A DNA stretch of 57,982 nucleotides. Origin: Bacteroidota bacterium (GTDB taxonomy: Bacteria > Bacteroidota > Ignavibacteria > Ignavibacteriales > Ignavibacteriaceae). A program made the translations under genes and the position numbers. The stretch is taken from assembly GCA_021777835.1 (NCBI GenBank), contig JAJYDC010000018.1:1-57982 (forward strand), in the 5' to 3' direction. Shown here piece after piece: positions 26,252-33,457 of the stretch (the first letter of the stretch is position 1; each line of letters opens with the position of its first letter). The notes beneath the pieces are model-generated. The model did no database searches, was not told the DNA's origin, and saw only the letters and a program-made list of their open reading frames with translations.

Positions 26252-26332
26252 ATGGAATTTTGGATGATGGGTCATTGGAAAATTAAAAACAAATTAAGGA
26301 ATATGAAATGGAAAATGGAAAAAATGAATTAG
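26252..26332 (+). CDS. Possible 26-residue Met/Trp/Lys-rich peptide
   Basis: An ATG preceded by GGGAGATAGGAT opens a 26-codon frame beginning MEFWMMGHWKI and ending MEKMN. It contains six Met, three Trp and one His, then a basic tail. It sits between the ferredoxin and cupin genes and overlaps the cupin start by 25 bp, so it could be a leader that couples cupin translation or a tiny membrane-associated subunit. Evidence is only the ribosome-binding site and unusual composition. Confidence 0.3.
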   Translation: MEFWMMGHWKIKNKLRNMKWKMEKMN

Positions 26333-26640
26333 AAAATGTTCTCCCTAAAGATTTAGGGAAAGAAATTGAATACCAATCTACCTCAATCGTAAGTAAGCAG
26401 CTGCTAAAAAAAACAAATGGGAATATAACTCTTTTTGCTTTTGATCAAGATGAATCATTGACCGAGCACACTTCACCGTTTGAAGCTGTAATATTTGTTG
26501 TTGACGGACTGATGGAAATTACTGTCGGCGGGAAATTATTCAAAGTATCCTCGGGACAATTTATAATTCTCCCGCCAAATGTTTCTCACGGAGTTAAGGC
26601 AATAGAGAAAGCTAAAATGACTTTAACAATGATCAAATAG
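26308..26640 (+). CDS. Cupin-domain protein
   Basis: A 110-residue single-domain cupin. It has LTEHTSPFEAVIFVVDGLME (motif 1, with His and Glu) and FIILPPNVSHGVKAIEKAKM (motif 2 with His). The reduced first motif keeps at least two probable metal ligands. Such small cupins often end DUF2249/NnrS-type clusters. It is the last gene before a hairpin terminator. Ligand and reaction unknown. Confidence 0.85.
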   Translation: MENGKNELENVLPKDLGKEIEYQSTSIVSKQLLKKTNGNITLFAFDQDESLTEHTSPFEAVIFVVDGLMEITVGGKLFKVSSGQFIILPPNVSHGVKAIEKAKMTLTMIK

Positions 26641-26749
26641 ACTGTTATGAAGAATTACTAACTGACATTATTAGTAAAGCTTCTTATCTTGTTGGCGGAA
26701 TTTCTGAGTTTTTAGATTAATCTTCTGTCTTTATTGAAATGATAAAATA

Positions 26750-26780
26750 GAGACGTTATCTTTTCGAAAGATGACGTCTC
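26750..26780 (+). terminator. Hairpin, likely terminator of the FNR-linked cluster
   Basis: Arms GAGACGT/ACGTCTC extend through ATCTTT/AAAGAT with one mismatch and a short TCG loop. They are followed by TTATAAG, a weak T-run. It lies 110 bp after the cupin stop. The stem is long, so termination is likely even with few T residues. Confidence 0.6.
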
Positions 26781-26856
26781 TTATAAGAATCACTTCATCA
26801 GTATTATTTATTTTGTTGATATAATATTGTTGTTTGCGTTAGTCCAGTTTGAAAGA

Positions 26857-27192
26857 TTATAGTAAATTCCGTTTATCTATGTTCCTGTCTCCTATCTGCC
26901 CTTCATCTGGGCCATGCAGATCATTTCTTACAACAAAATTATGAATCTGCACAGATCTGTTATATGTAACTGTTTGTGTTACCGTTAGTATGCTGGAATA
27001 TGAATCATTTGCAGTTTCATTTTTACTTAATGCCCTAAAATCAATACACTAGATGAAAGTATTGTCAGTATTGCAGATTTTATATTTGAAGAATATAATG
27101 AACCGTTTCCGTAAGCAATACTCGAATTCATTGTATCGCCTCCTATTGTGTTCCAATTTGCTTGATAGTCTGACGTACTTAGGTTTGATACT
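26857..27192 (-). pseudogene. Frameshifted fragment of a surface-type protein gene
   Basis: On the minus strand one frame reads through LTQVSNLSTSDYQANWNTIG, GDTMNSSIAYGNGSLYSSNI, stopping at 27027. A second frame then continues with ALSKNETANDSYSSILTVTQ, TVTYNRSVQIHNFVV, RNDLHGPDEGQIGDR to a stop at 26857. Both halves have the Ser/Thr/Asn-rich, beta-strand style of secreted proteins, and joining them needs only one frame change. No start or ribosome-binding site is seen and upstream sequence has stops, so this looks like a decayed C-terminal piece. Family unknown. Confidence 0.4.
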
Positions 27193-27658
27193 TGAGTTAG
27201 AAATCATGTTAATCATAGAATCATGTAAATAAAGGTTCAGGCAATAATTATTAAAGAAGCCAAACAATTAGAAATTATGTCTGTAGGAATTTCATTTATG
27301 AAATTCTTTTGTTCTCTCCTGCAGAATTCCATGGATTAAGAAATTTGCTGTATAATGAAATATCAAGATTAAGGATATAATTTCTGAAATTGGAATTGAC
27401 TAACTTCAATGACAGTTTTTCCATACGAAATAGCGTAGGTTTTGGCCTATTTTTTCTTCTCTGAGCCACGTTTTTTTACCTGCCATACATTTACCCCTAC
27501 TCATAAACAAATATCCCCTCAGAAATGATTTTAACGACCTTTTTGAAATATCCTGACTTTTAAGTTCCAGAAGAAAAACAAGATTTAGGTACCAATATTA
27601 TAGCACAATTAATAATAATTACGTTAATAATTCTTATTAACGAGACTGCATTATTATA

Positions 27659-27678
27659 TCCAGAAAATTTAGTCTGGA
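27659..27678. promoter_or_regulatory. Inverted repeat TCCAGA-N8-TCTGGA upstream of etfB
   Basis: Perfect 6-bp arms with an 8-bp spacer, 98 bp before the etfB start. It is a candidate operator for a TetR- or similar-type regulator of fatty-acid genes. No regulator gene is adjacent. Confidence 0.3.
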
Positions 27679-27776
27679 ATTATAAATATATTCTTGTAAA
27701 ATGAAGAAAAAATAGAGCATCACATAGGGCACAATTTTTGCACTAATTTGATGTTTTTCTTATCAATTGAGGGAAT

Positions 27777-28667
27777 ATGGGATATAAAAGTATTGTCCTT
27801 GTAAAGCAAGTTCCGGATACAGCAAACATTTCCGGTCAAGTAATGAAGGAAGACGGGACAGTTAATCGTTCATTACTACCTGCTATATTCAACCATGAGG
27901 ACCGCGTAGCGCTTGAAATGGCGCTTCAGATTCAAGATAACCACGGCGGGAATGTTAGTGTAATAACGATGGGTCCTCCACGGGCATCAGATGTTTTACG
28001 CGAATGCTTGTTTATGGGTGCAGACGATGCGTATTTAATAAGTGATAGAAAATTTGCAGGAGCAGACACACTCGCTACTTCCTACGTACTCTCAGAAGCA
28101 ATAAAAAAGATCGGAAGCTTTGACTTTATTTTTGCAGGCAGGCAGGCAATTGACGGCGATACAGCTCAAGTCGGACCTCAGACAGCCGAGAAATTAGGGA
28201 TACCTCAGATAACATACGCTCAGGAAATCGTCAGCATTAATAACAACAAAGTATTGATAAAGAAAAAAATTGAGGGGGGGTATGAAATACTTGAGTCTCC
28301 CCTACCAGTCCTTGTAACCGTCTTAAAAGATGCAGTTTTCCCGCGTCCTTATAAGGCGAAGAGAGTAATGGCATATAAGAATGCAAAAACCTTAATGGAA
28401 TTAGAAAAACTTACCGAAGACAATTCTCTCCTCTACATTGACCAATTAAAATATGAATATATGTCCAAACATCTATACATCAACACAATAACTATGGATG
28501 ATCTTAAATTAGATGTTGAGCGTTGCGGAGTTGCAGGCTCCCCGACAAAGGTTCATAAAATTGAGTCGGTTGTTCTTACAGGTAATAAGCACGAGCACAT
28601 TGAACCAAATAAAATTGGCATTGGGACACTTATCGATAAATTAATGGAAGATCATATTTTTGGATAA
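27777..28667 (+). CDS. etfB: Electron transfer flavoprotein, beta subunit (bifurcating-like)
   Basis: A 296-residue ETF beta subunit that, with EtfA, carries electrons from acyl-CoA dehydrogenases. Sequence markers follow the clostridial/Acidaminococcus electron-bifurcating type: VKQVPDTA (9-16), ITMGPPRA, GADTLATS and GRQAIDGDTAQVGP (121-134), and AGSPTKV later. Human-type proteins have a KQAIDDDxNQTGQ-like segment instead. An insertion of roughly 30 residues precedes AGSPTKV, which makes it longer than the usual 255-270. The start is an ATG after GAGGGAAT. It forms an operon with etfA and an acyl-CoA dehydrogenase. Confidence 0.95.
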   Translation: MGYKSIVLVKQVPDTANISGQVMKEDGTVNRSLLPAIFNHEDRVALEMALQIQDNHGGNVSVITMGPPRASDVLRECLFMGADDAYLISDRKFAGADTLATSYVLSEAIKKIGSFDFIFAGRQAIDGDTAQVGPQTAEKLGIPQITYAQEIVSINNNKVLIKKKIEGGYEILESPLPVLVTVLKDAVFPRPYKAKRVMAYKNAKTLMELEKLTEDNSLLYIDQLKYEYMSKHLYINTITMDDLKLDVERCGVAGSPTKVHKIESVVLTGNKHEHIEPNKIGIGTLIDKLMEDHIFG

Positions 28668-28671
28668 AATT

Positions 28672-29691
28672 ATGGTAACAAGAAACAATGATGTATGGGT
28701 TTTTATTGAGCAGCGGGGCGGAAAGCCGGCTGATGTAAGTTTAGAATTACTTTCAAAAGGAAGAAAATTAGCGCAGCAACTTAACGGAAGATTAAAAGCA
28801 ATAGTTATCGGATTTAATGCAGAATCGATTGCAAAGGAGACATTCCGGTATGGCGCTTCCGAAGTATTGCTAGCAGACCATAAGGAACTGGAGCATTACC
28901 GGACTATGACTTATAGCCGGGTATTAAGCGAGCTTGTTGATAAATACAGACCCGGGGTTGTTTTATTTGGAGCAACGATAACAGGAAGAGACTTAGCTCC
29001 ACGTATTGCATCTTTTATAAAAAGCGGATTAACAGCCGATTGCACAGACCTTCAAATTTCTGATGTTAAATATCTTCGCAATGAGTATAAAAATCTATTA
29101 CTTCAGATTCGCCCTGCTTTCGGCGGAAATATTATAGCAACTATAATCTCTCCCGAAGTAGACGTACAGATGGCTACGGTGCGTGAAGGTGTAATGCGAC
29201 TTGAGCCATTGGAAATCCCGGTAAACGGAAAAATTACATTAGTTCCTTATCAACCTTCGACATTAGATTCCGTAATAAAAATTATTGAGCAGCATAGACA
29301 AGAAAATAAAGTCAACCTAAAAAGCGCTCCGATAATCGTTGCCGGAGGATATGGGTTGGGAACAAAAGAAAATTTTAAGCTTGTGCAGGAATTAGCAGCG
29401 ACAATTGGGGGAGAAGTAGCAGGAAGCCGTGCCGCGGTTGATGCAGGATTTGTTACACCAGATCGGCAGGTCGGACAAACGGGAGTTACAGTTCGTCCTA
29501 AACTTTACATTGCGATCGGAATTTCAGGGGCAATTCAGCATCGTGCCGGAATGCAAGAGTCAAATAAAATAATTGCAATAAATAGCGACCCCGAAGCTCC
29601 AATATTTGGTGTTGCTCATTATGGTATTGTAGGCGATGCTGCACAGATTATACCTACATTTATAAATGTTTTTAAGCAAAAATTGAGATAA
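28672..29691 (+). CDS. etfA: Electron transfer flavoprotein, alpha subunit
   Basis: 339 residues from the ATG at 28672; an upstream TTG at 28660 would overlap etfB. The C-terminal FAD domain is complete: GSRAAVDAGFVTPDRQVGQ, LYIAIGISGAIQHRAGMQES, and INSDPEAPIFGVAHYGIVGD. It forms the heterodimer with EtfB. The gene starts 4 bp after etfB ends and is followed 3 bp later by the acyl-CoA dehydrogenase, so the three are one operon. Confidence 0.95.
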   Translation: MVTRNNDVWVFIEQRGGKPADVSLELLSKGRKLAQQLNGRLKAIVIGFNAESIAKETFRYGASEVLLADHKELEHYRTMTYSRVLSELVDKYRPGVVLFGATITGRDLAPRIASFIKSGLTADCTDLQISDVKYLRNEYKNLLLQIRPAFGGNIIATIISPEVDVQMATVREGVMRLEPLEIPVNGKITLVPYQPSTLDSVIKIIEQHRQENKVNLKSAPIIVAGGYGLGTKENFKLVQELAATIGGEVAGSRAAVDAGFVTPDRQVGQTGVTVRPKLYIAIGISGAIQHRAGMQESNKIIAINSDPEAPIFGVAHYGIVGDAAQIIPTFINVFKQKLR

Positions 29692-29694
29692 GCC

Positions 29695-31416
29695 ATGCCA
29701 AATTTTTTCACTGACAATTCAGATTTGTTATATCAATTCAACAGACTTGATTTAGATGAGATTGTACGACTTACCGAAGATAATTTTAATCAAGCAAAGG
29801 ATTTTAATTATGCACCGATAAATTATGAAGATGCTTTAGAAAACTATAAAAATATTCTTGAGGTAGTCGGTGATATAGCGGGTAATTTCATAGCGCCGCG
29901 CGCTGCATCAGTCGATGATGACGGAGCTTCTTTCAGTGAGGGCAAAGTAAAATATGCAAAAGGGACAAAGGAATCGTTAGATCTTTTGTCAAAGGCAGAG
30001 CTAATGGGTATGATTTTACCCCGGGAATATGGGGGGTTAAATTTTCCAACGACAATCTATATGATGGCTGTTGAAATAATTTCAAGAGCTGATGCATCTT
30101 TAATGAATATATTCGGTCTTCAGGATATAGGAAAAACAATTGCCCAATTTGCTAACGAAGAATTGAAATCAGAATATCTTCCCCACTTCGCTTCAGGCAA
30201 CTATACAGGTGCAATGGCATTAACTGAGCCTGATGCAGGTTCAGATCTTCAAGCAGTTAAATTAACGGCTTATCAAGATGAGAACGGTAAATGGTTTTTA
30301 CGGGGAGTTAAAAGATTTATTACTAATGGAAACGGAGAGGCACTTTTAGTACTTGCTCGAACAGAAGCAGGAACAAAAGACGCACGCGGATTAAGTATGC
30401 TTGTATGTTATGGAGATGAAACAGTAAAAGTCAGAAGAATCGAACATAAGCTTGGAATACACGGCAGCCCGACCTGCGAGCTTCAGTTTAATGATACGCC
30501 CGCACAATTAGTCGGTGAAAGAAGATTTGGGCTTTTGAAATATGTTCTATACCTAATGAATCGTGCGCGAGTCGGAATTGGCGCGCAATCACTCGGAATA
30601 TCACAAGCAGCTTATGAAGAGGCGTTAAAATATGCAAAAGCAAGAGAGCAATTCGGAAAACCTATTTCTCAATTGTCGGTTGTTACGAACATATTAGTTG
30701 ATATGCGAGTTACCCTTGAAGCAAACCGTTCATTGTTCTATCAAACATGTCAATGGCTTGATAGGAAAGAAAAATATGACGAACAACTTGATAAATTAAA
30801 AGCAGAAAAAAAATCATTGTCGGAGATAAACGACAAATTAAAAGAGGCTACGAAGGTTGTTACCTTTCTTACCCCATTAACTAAATATTTACTTTCCGAA
30901 TCGGCAAATAAAATAACTTACGATGCCCTTCAAATACATGGCGGTACCGGTTATATGAAGGAGTTCAGTGTAGAACGTCTATTCCGCGATGCAAGAATCA
31001 CCAATATTTATGAAGGCACCTCCCAGATGCAGATTGTAGCCGCTTCAGGAGGAGCTATAAATGATGTGCTTTGCGAATACCTTGATGAATGGGAAAAGAA
31101 AGAATATAAAGGAAATCTATCGCACCTTTTATCTCACTTGCAGAATATAAGGCAAATTTTTTATGATTGTCTTAAGTATCTTAAGGACAAAAAGGATAAA
31201 AGCTTTCAGGACATTGCGGCTAAAGACATTGTAGAAATTTATGGAAGTCTTTACATTGGATATTTATTATTGCAGGAAGCTAATTCTGATAACCGCAAGA
31301 TTTTTACGGCAAGGCGCTTTATATTAGATGCTGTTGCGAAGGCAATGAAAAACCAGGAAACAATTAAATCGGAGCTTTATTCCGATGTTCTTCATGCAGA
31401 TACAATTTTAGTGTAA
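29695..31416 (+). CDS. Acyl-CoA dehydrogenase with C-terminal extension
   Basis: A 573-residue flavoenzyme that introduces the alpha-beta double bond in acyl-CoA. The core has AMALTEPDAGSDLQAVKLTA, IEHKLGIHGSPTCELQFND and the catalytic Glu in ITNIYEGTSQMQI. About 140 residues beyond the usual 380-400-residue core form a helical tail, as in long bacterial ACADs. It follows etfBA directly, so the neighbouring flavoprotein should be its electron partner. Chain-length preference is not readable; a FadL porin lies just downstream on the other strand. Confidence 0.93.
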   Translation: MPNFFTDNSDLLYQFNRLDLDEIVRLTEDNFNQAKDFNYAPINYEDALENYKNILEVVGDIAGNFIAPRAASVDDDGASFSEGKVKYAKGTKESLDLLSKAELMGMILPREYGGLNFPTTIYMMAVEIISRADASLMNIFGLQDIGKTIAQFANEELKSEYLPHFASGNYTGAMALTEPDAGSDLQAVKLTAYQDENGKWFLRGVKRFITNGNGEALLVLARTEAGTKDARGLSMLVCYGDETVKVRRIEHKLGIHGSPTCELQFNDTPAQLVGERRFGLLKYVLYLMNRARVGIGAQSLGISQAAYEEALKYAKAREQFGKPISQLSVVTNILVDMRVTLEANRSLFYQTCQWLDRKEKYDEQLDKLKAEKKSLSEINDKLKEATKVVTFLTPLTKYLLSESANKITYDALQIHGGTGYMKEFSVERLFRDARITNIYEGTSQMQIVAASGGAINDVLCEYLDEWEKKEYKGNLSHLLSHLQNIRQIFYDCLKYLKDKKDKSFQDIAAKDIVEIYGSLYIGYLLLQEANSDNRKIFTARRFILDAVAKAMKNQETIKSELYSDVLHADTILV

Positions 31417-31497
31417 TTTAGTTTAAGTTTAAGGGAAAGATAAAGAAATTATCTTGACATAATAAACAGAGATTTAAAACCTATACTAGGATATATT

Positions 31498-31710
31498 ATG
31501 AAAAAAGTAAAAAAAATTGCTTACCGTTTCTTTGATGACAATGAGGAAAAGCACTACGTTATCTCCTCGTTAGACCACAAGGAATTAGAAGCCTTAGTAG
31601 AGAAATTCAAAGCTAAGAGAGAAAAAGTAGTAGCAAAGGATTTTGTCTTATATCTTAAAAGACATGATGAAGCGGCGGAAGAGGTAATTCTAAAAGACTT
31701 CTATTTTTAA
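31498..31710 (+). CDS. Small basic/acidic protein, 70 residues, unknown
   Basis: Short protein beginning MKKVKKIAYRFFDDNEE and ending VILKDFYF, rich in Lys, Glu and Asp, without a signal peptide or Cys. It follows the acyl-CoA dehydrogenase by 81 bp, on the same strand. I do not recognise a family. Coding pattern and ATG in an A-rich leader support it being real; a role with the operon is possible but unproven. Confidence 0.6.
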   Translation: MKKVKKIAYRFFDDNEEKHYVISSLDHKELEALVEKFKAKREKVVAKDFVLYLKRHDEAAEEVILKDFYF

Positions 31711-31807
31711 GCGTCAAGCAGAAATCATAATACTTTAAATGAAGTATCAACATTTTTAGGTTCACAAAGATCTTTTAATATCTCCTATCCATATTATAAA
31801 CAGCAGA

Positions 31808-31833
31808 GCAGCACTCATTGTGTAAAGTGCTGC
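31808..31833. terminator. Hairpin between convergent genes
   Basis: Perfect 8-bp arms GCAGCACT (31808-31815) and AGTGCTGC (31826-31833) around a 10-nt loop, in the 145-bp gap where the small gene and the FadL gene converge. No T-run on either side, so this is a possible bidirectional stop rather than a classical terminator. Confidence 0.5.
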
Positions 31834-31855
31834 CCTACTTGAATCCTTACAATAA

Positions 31856-33127
31856 TCACATAAAAGAATAACCGATCGAAAGTTGCCACTGAGTCATATT
31901 TAGTTTAATTGTCTGCTGTCCCGGAGCTTCGAGGGGGTTAGCACCTGTAACGCTATTTGCTGGGGCAAACATTAATGATAGTGATAATTCATTACTAGTG
32001 TTTAATTTCTTTGAAAAACCTGCAGTAATATGATTCTGAACAACTGCGGGAGCTAATATGTTAAAAAGAACTTCAGAATCAGGAACAGGCTGAGTTCCAT
32101 ATGAATAACCAGCCATCCAGGTCCAATCGTCCGAAGCTTTATACATAACTCCGAATTTTACAACCGTAACATCCTTCCAGCCGAAACCCGCGCCGTTATC
32201 TTCGCCTAGCTTGCTAGTCATTATATTAGGCATAAAAGGATTTCCAACAGATTTAACTCCATTGTAATAAATTTCCTGAACATCTAAAGCAAAAGTTAGA
32301 TCTTCGGTAGCTTTAGCCGCAAGACCGACTGTCCAATTTGCAGGAACGTCAAATTCACCTTGCTGTGCAAATAGACCTGCATACTCCTTAAATTTTGACA
32401 TCAACATTTTTGTTTGATAAGAAGCGCCGACTGATAAATAAGGAAGAATGTTTCCCATATAACCAACTCTTAAACCAAAGCCGGTAGAAGTACTGTTTCT
32501 GTTTCCGGTTAAATTTTGCGGATCGCTTGAAAATCCAGCAAAGGATAGGATACCTTTAGCAGAAAACATTTGATAACCAAAAAGTGCGGTAATACCAATT
32601 GCATTGCCGTGAAGAAATTCATTTGCGTAAGTAACGCCAAGGAACATTTGATTTATGCTAACTCCTGTTGAAGGAGAAGTCGGATCGTAGAAAGTGCTGG
32701 TATTATAATTTGTGTTCATACCGCCGTTTGCATAAGCCATTGCACCGATAGCGCTTGATTCATTTAACTTCCATGTTGCAGCAATACTGGGAATTACAAA
32801 ATAATTTGTTTCACTTTTTACTTGACCGGGAGTAAGACCAAATGTACCCGGGTAACCTGATGGATTTCCAGAAACTGTATAATCACGGAGAGGACTAAAC
32901 AAACCTAAATTTATTTCGTATTGATTTTTGTTGAGTAAGGCTAAGCCTGCCGGATTTGTAACAGCGCCCAAAGAACTGAGGGAAAGAGCAACTCCGGCTC
33001 CGGCTAATGAAGAGTATTTAGTCCCATAACCATGCATAAAATATCCGCCTGTGGCGAATGAAGTATTTATTACAGATAATGTAAAAAGAAGAATCGCAAC
33101 GGCAGTAACAAATTGTTTATGTTTCAT
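31856..33127 (-). CDS. FadL/OmpP1/TodX family outer-membrane transporter
   Basis: A 423-residue outer-membrane barrel for long-chain fatty acids or other hydrophobic compounds. A signal peptide ends near SFATG, followed by the FadL hatch-type N-terminus GGYFMHGYGTKYSSLAGAGV, ALSLSSLGAVTNPAGLALL. The body has DVQEIYYNGVKSVGNP and DDWTWMAGYSYGTQPVPDSE, and the protein ends WQLSIGYSFM. Opposite strand to etfBA-ACAD but adjacent, consistent with a fatty-acid import and oxidation module. Confidence 0.92.
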   Translation of the reverse strand: MKHKQFVTAVAILLFTLSVINTSFATGGYFMHGYGTKYSSLAGAGVALSLSSLGAVTNPAGLALLNKNQYEINLGLFSPLRDYTVSGNPSGYPGTFGLTPGQVKSETNYFVIPSIAATWKLNESSAIGAMAYANGGMNTNYNTSTFYDPTSPSTGVSINQMFLGVTYANEFLHGNAIGITALFGYQMFSAKGILSFAGFSSDPQNLTGNRNSTSTGFGLRVGYMGNILPYLSVGASYQTKMLMSKFKEYAGLFAQQGEFDVPANWTVGLAAKATEDLTFALDVQEIYYNGVKSVGNPFMPNIMTSKLGEDNGAGFGWKDVTVVKFGVMYKASDDWTWMAGYSYGTQPVPDSEVLFNILAPAVVQNHITAGFSKKLNTSNELSLSLMFAPANSVTGANPLEAPGQQTIKLNMTQWQLSIGYSFM

Positions 33128-33457
33128 AAAGTTGTACCTTTAATTGATAATGCATTTTAGTAAGCTATTATTTGATAGCCACGATTATCAACTTTCTTGC
33201 CATTGTCAACTATCTAATTTTATATTATAAAACTGTAAAGCACTATTATATTTTTGCTATATATAAGAAAAATATATTTTAATGTCTCTTGGAAATAAGA
33301 ACAATTGGTCAGTAGCAAGCAACGATGATGTGGGATGAGAAACTATTTTAATGTAATAGTTTTATTAAATTGCCTGTGTTATTATTTCATAATTTAGTTA
33401 GTAACTTTTTCATAATATTTCCGCTTTTATTTTAATAAGAACCGGAAGGGAAAATAG
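33128..33457. other. Divergent promoter region, 330 bp
   Basis: Between the FadL gene (minus) and the UPF0182 gene (plus). On the FadL side, TTGATA-N8-TATCAA (33172-33191) forms a 20-bp inverted repeat, and a TTGACA sequence lies just upstream. This may be an operator overlapping the fadL promoter. Nothing else was identified. Confidence 0.35.

Larger units (their letters stand above)
26641..27776. other. Intergenic region with terminator and decayed gene, 1136 bp
   Basis: The longest gap in the window. It holds a hairpin just past the cupin gene, a frameshifted minus-strand gene fragment around 26857-27192, and an inverted repeat ahead of etfB (all entered separately). The stretch 27200-27600 has remnants of coding-like sequence in several frames on the minus strand, but none can be assigned. 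Confidence 0.5.

Noticed and set aside
27049-27267. 72-codon minus-strand gene
   Set aside because: Its residues do not look coding in that phase; the other two phases carry the recognisable decayed fragment instead.
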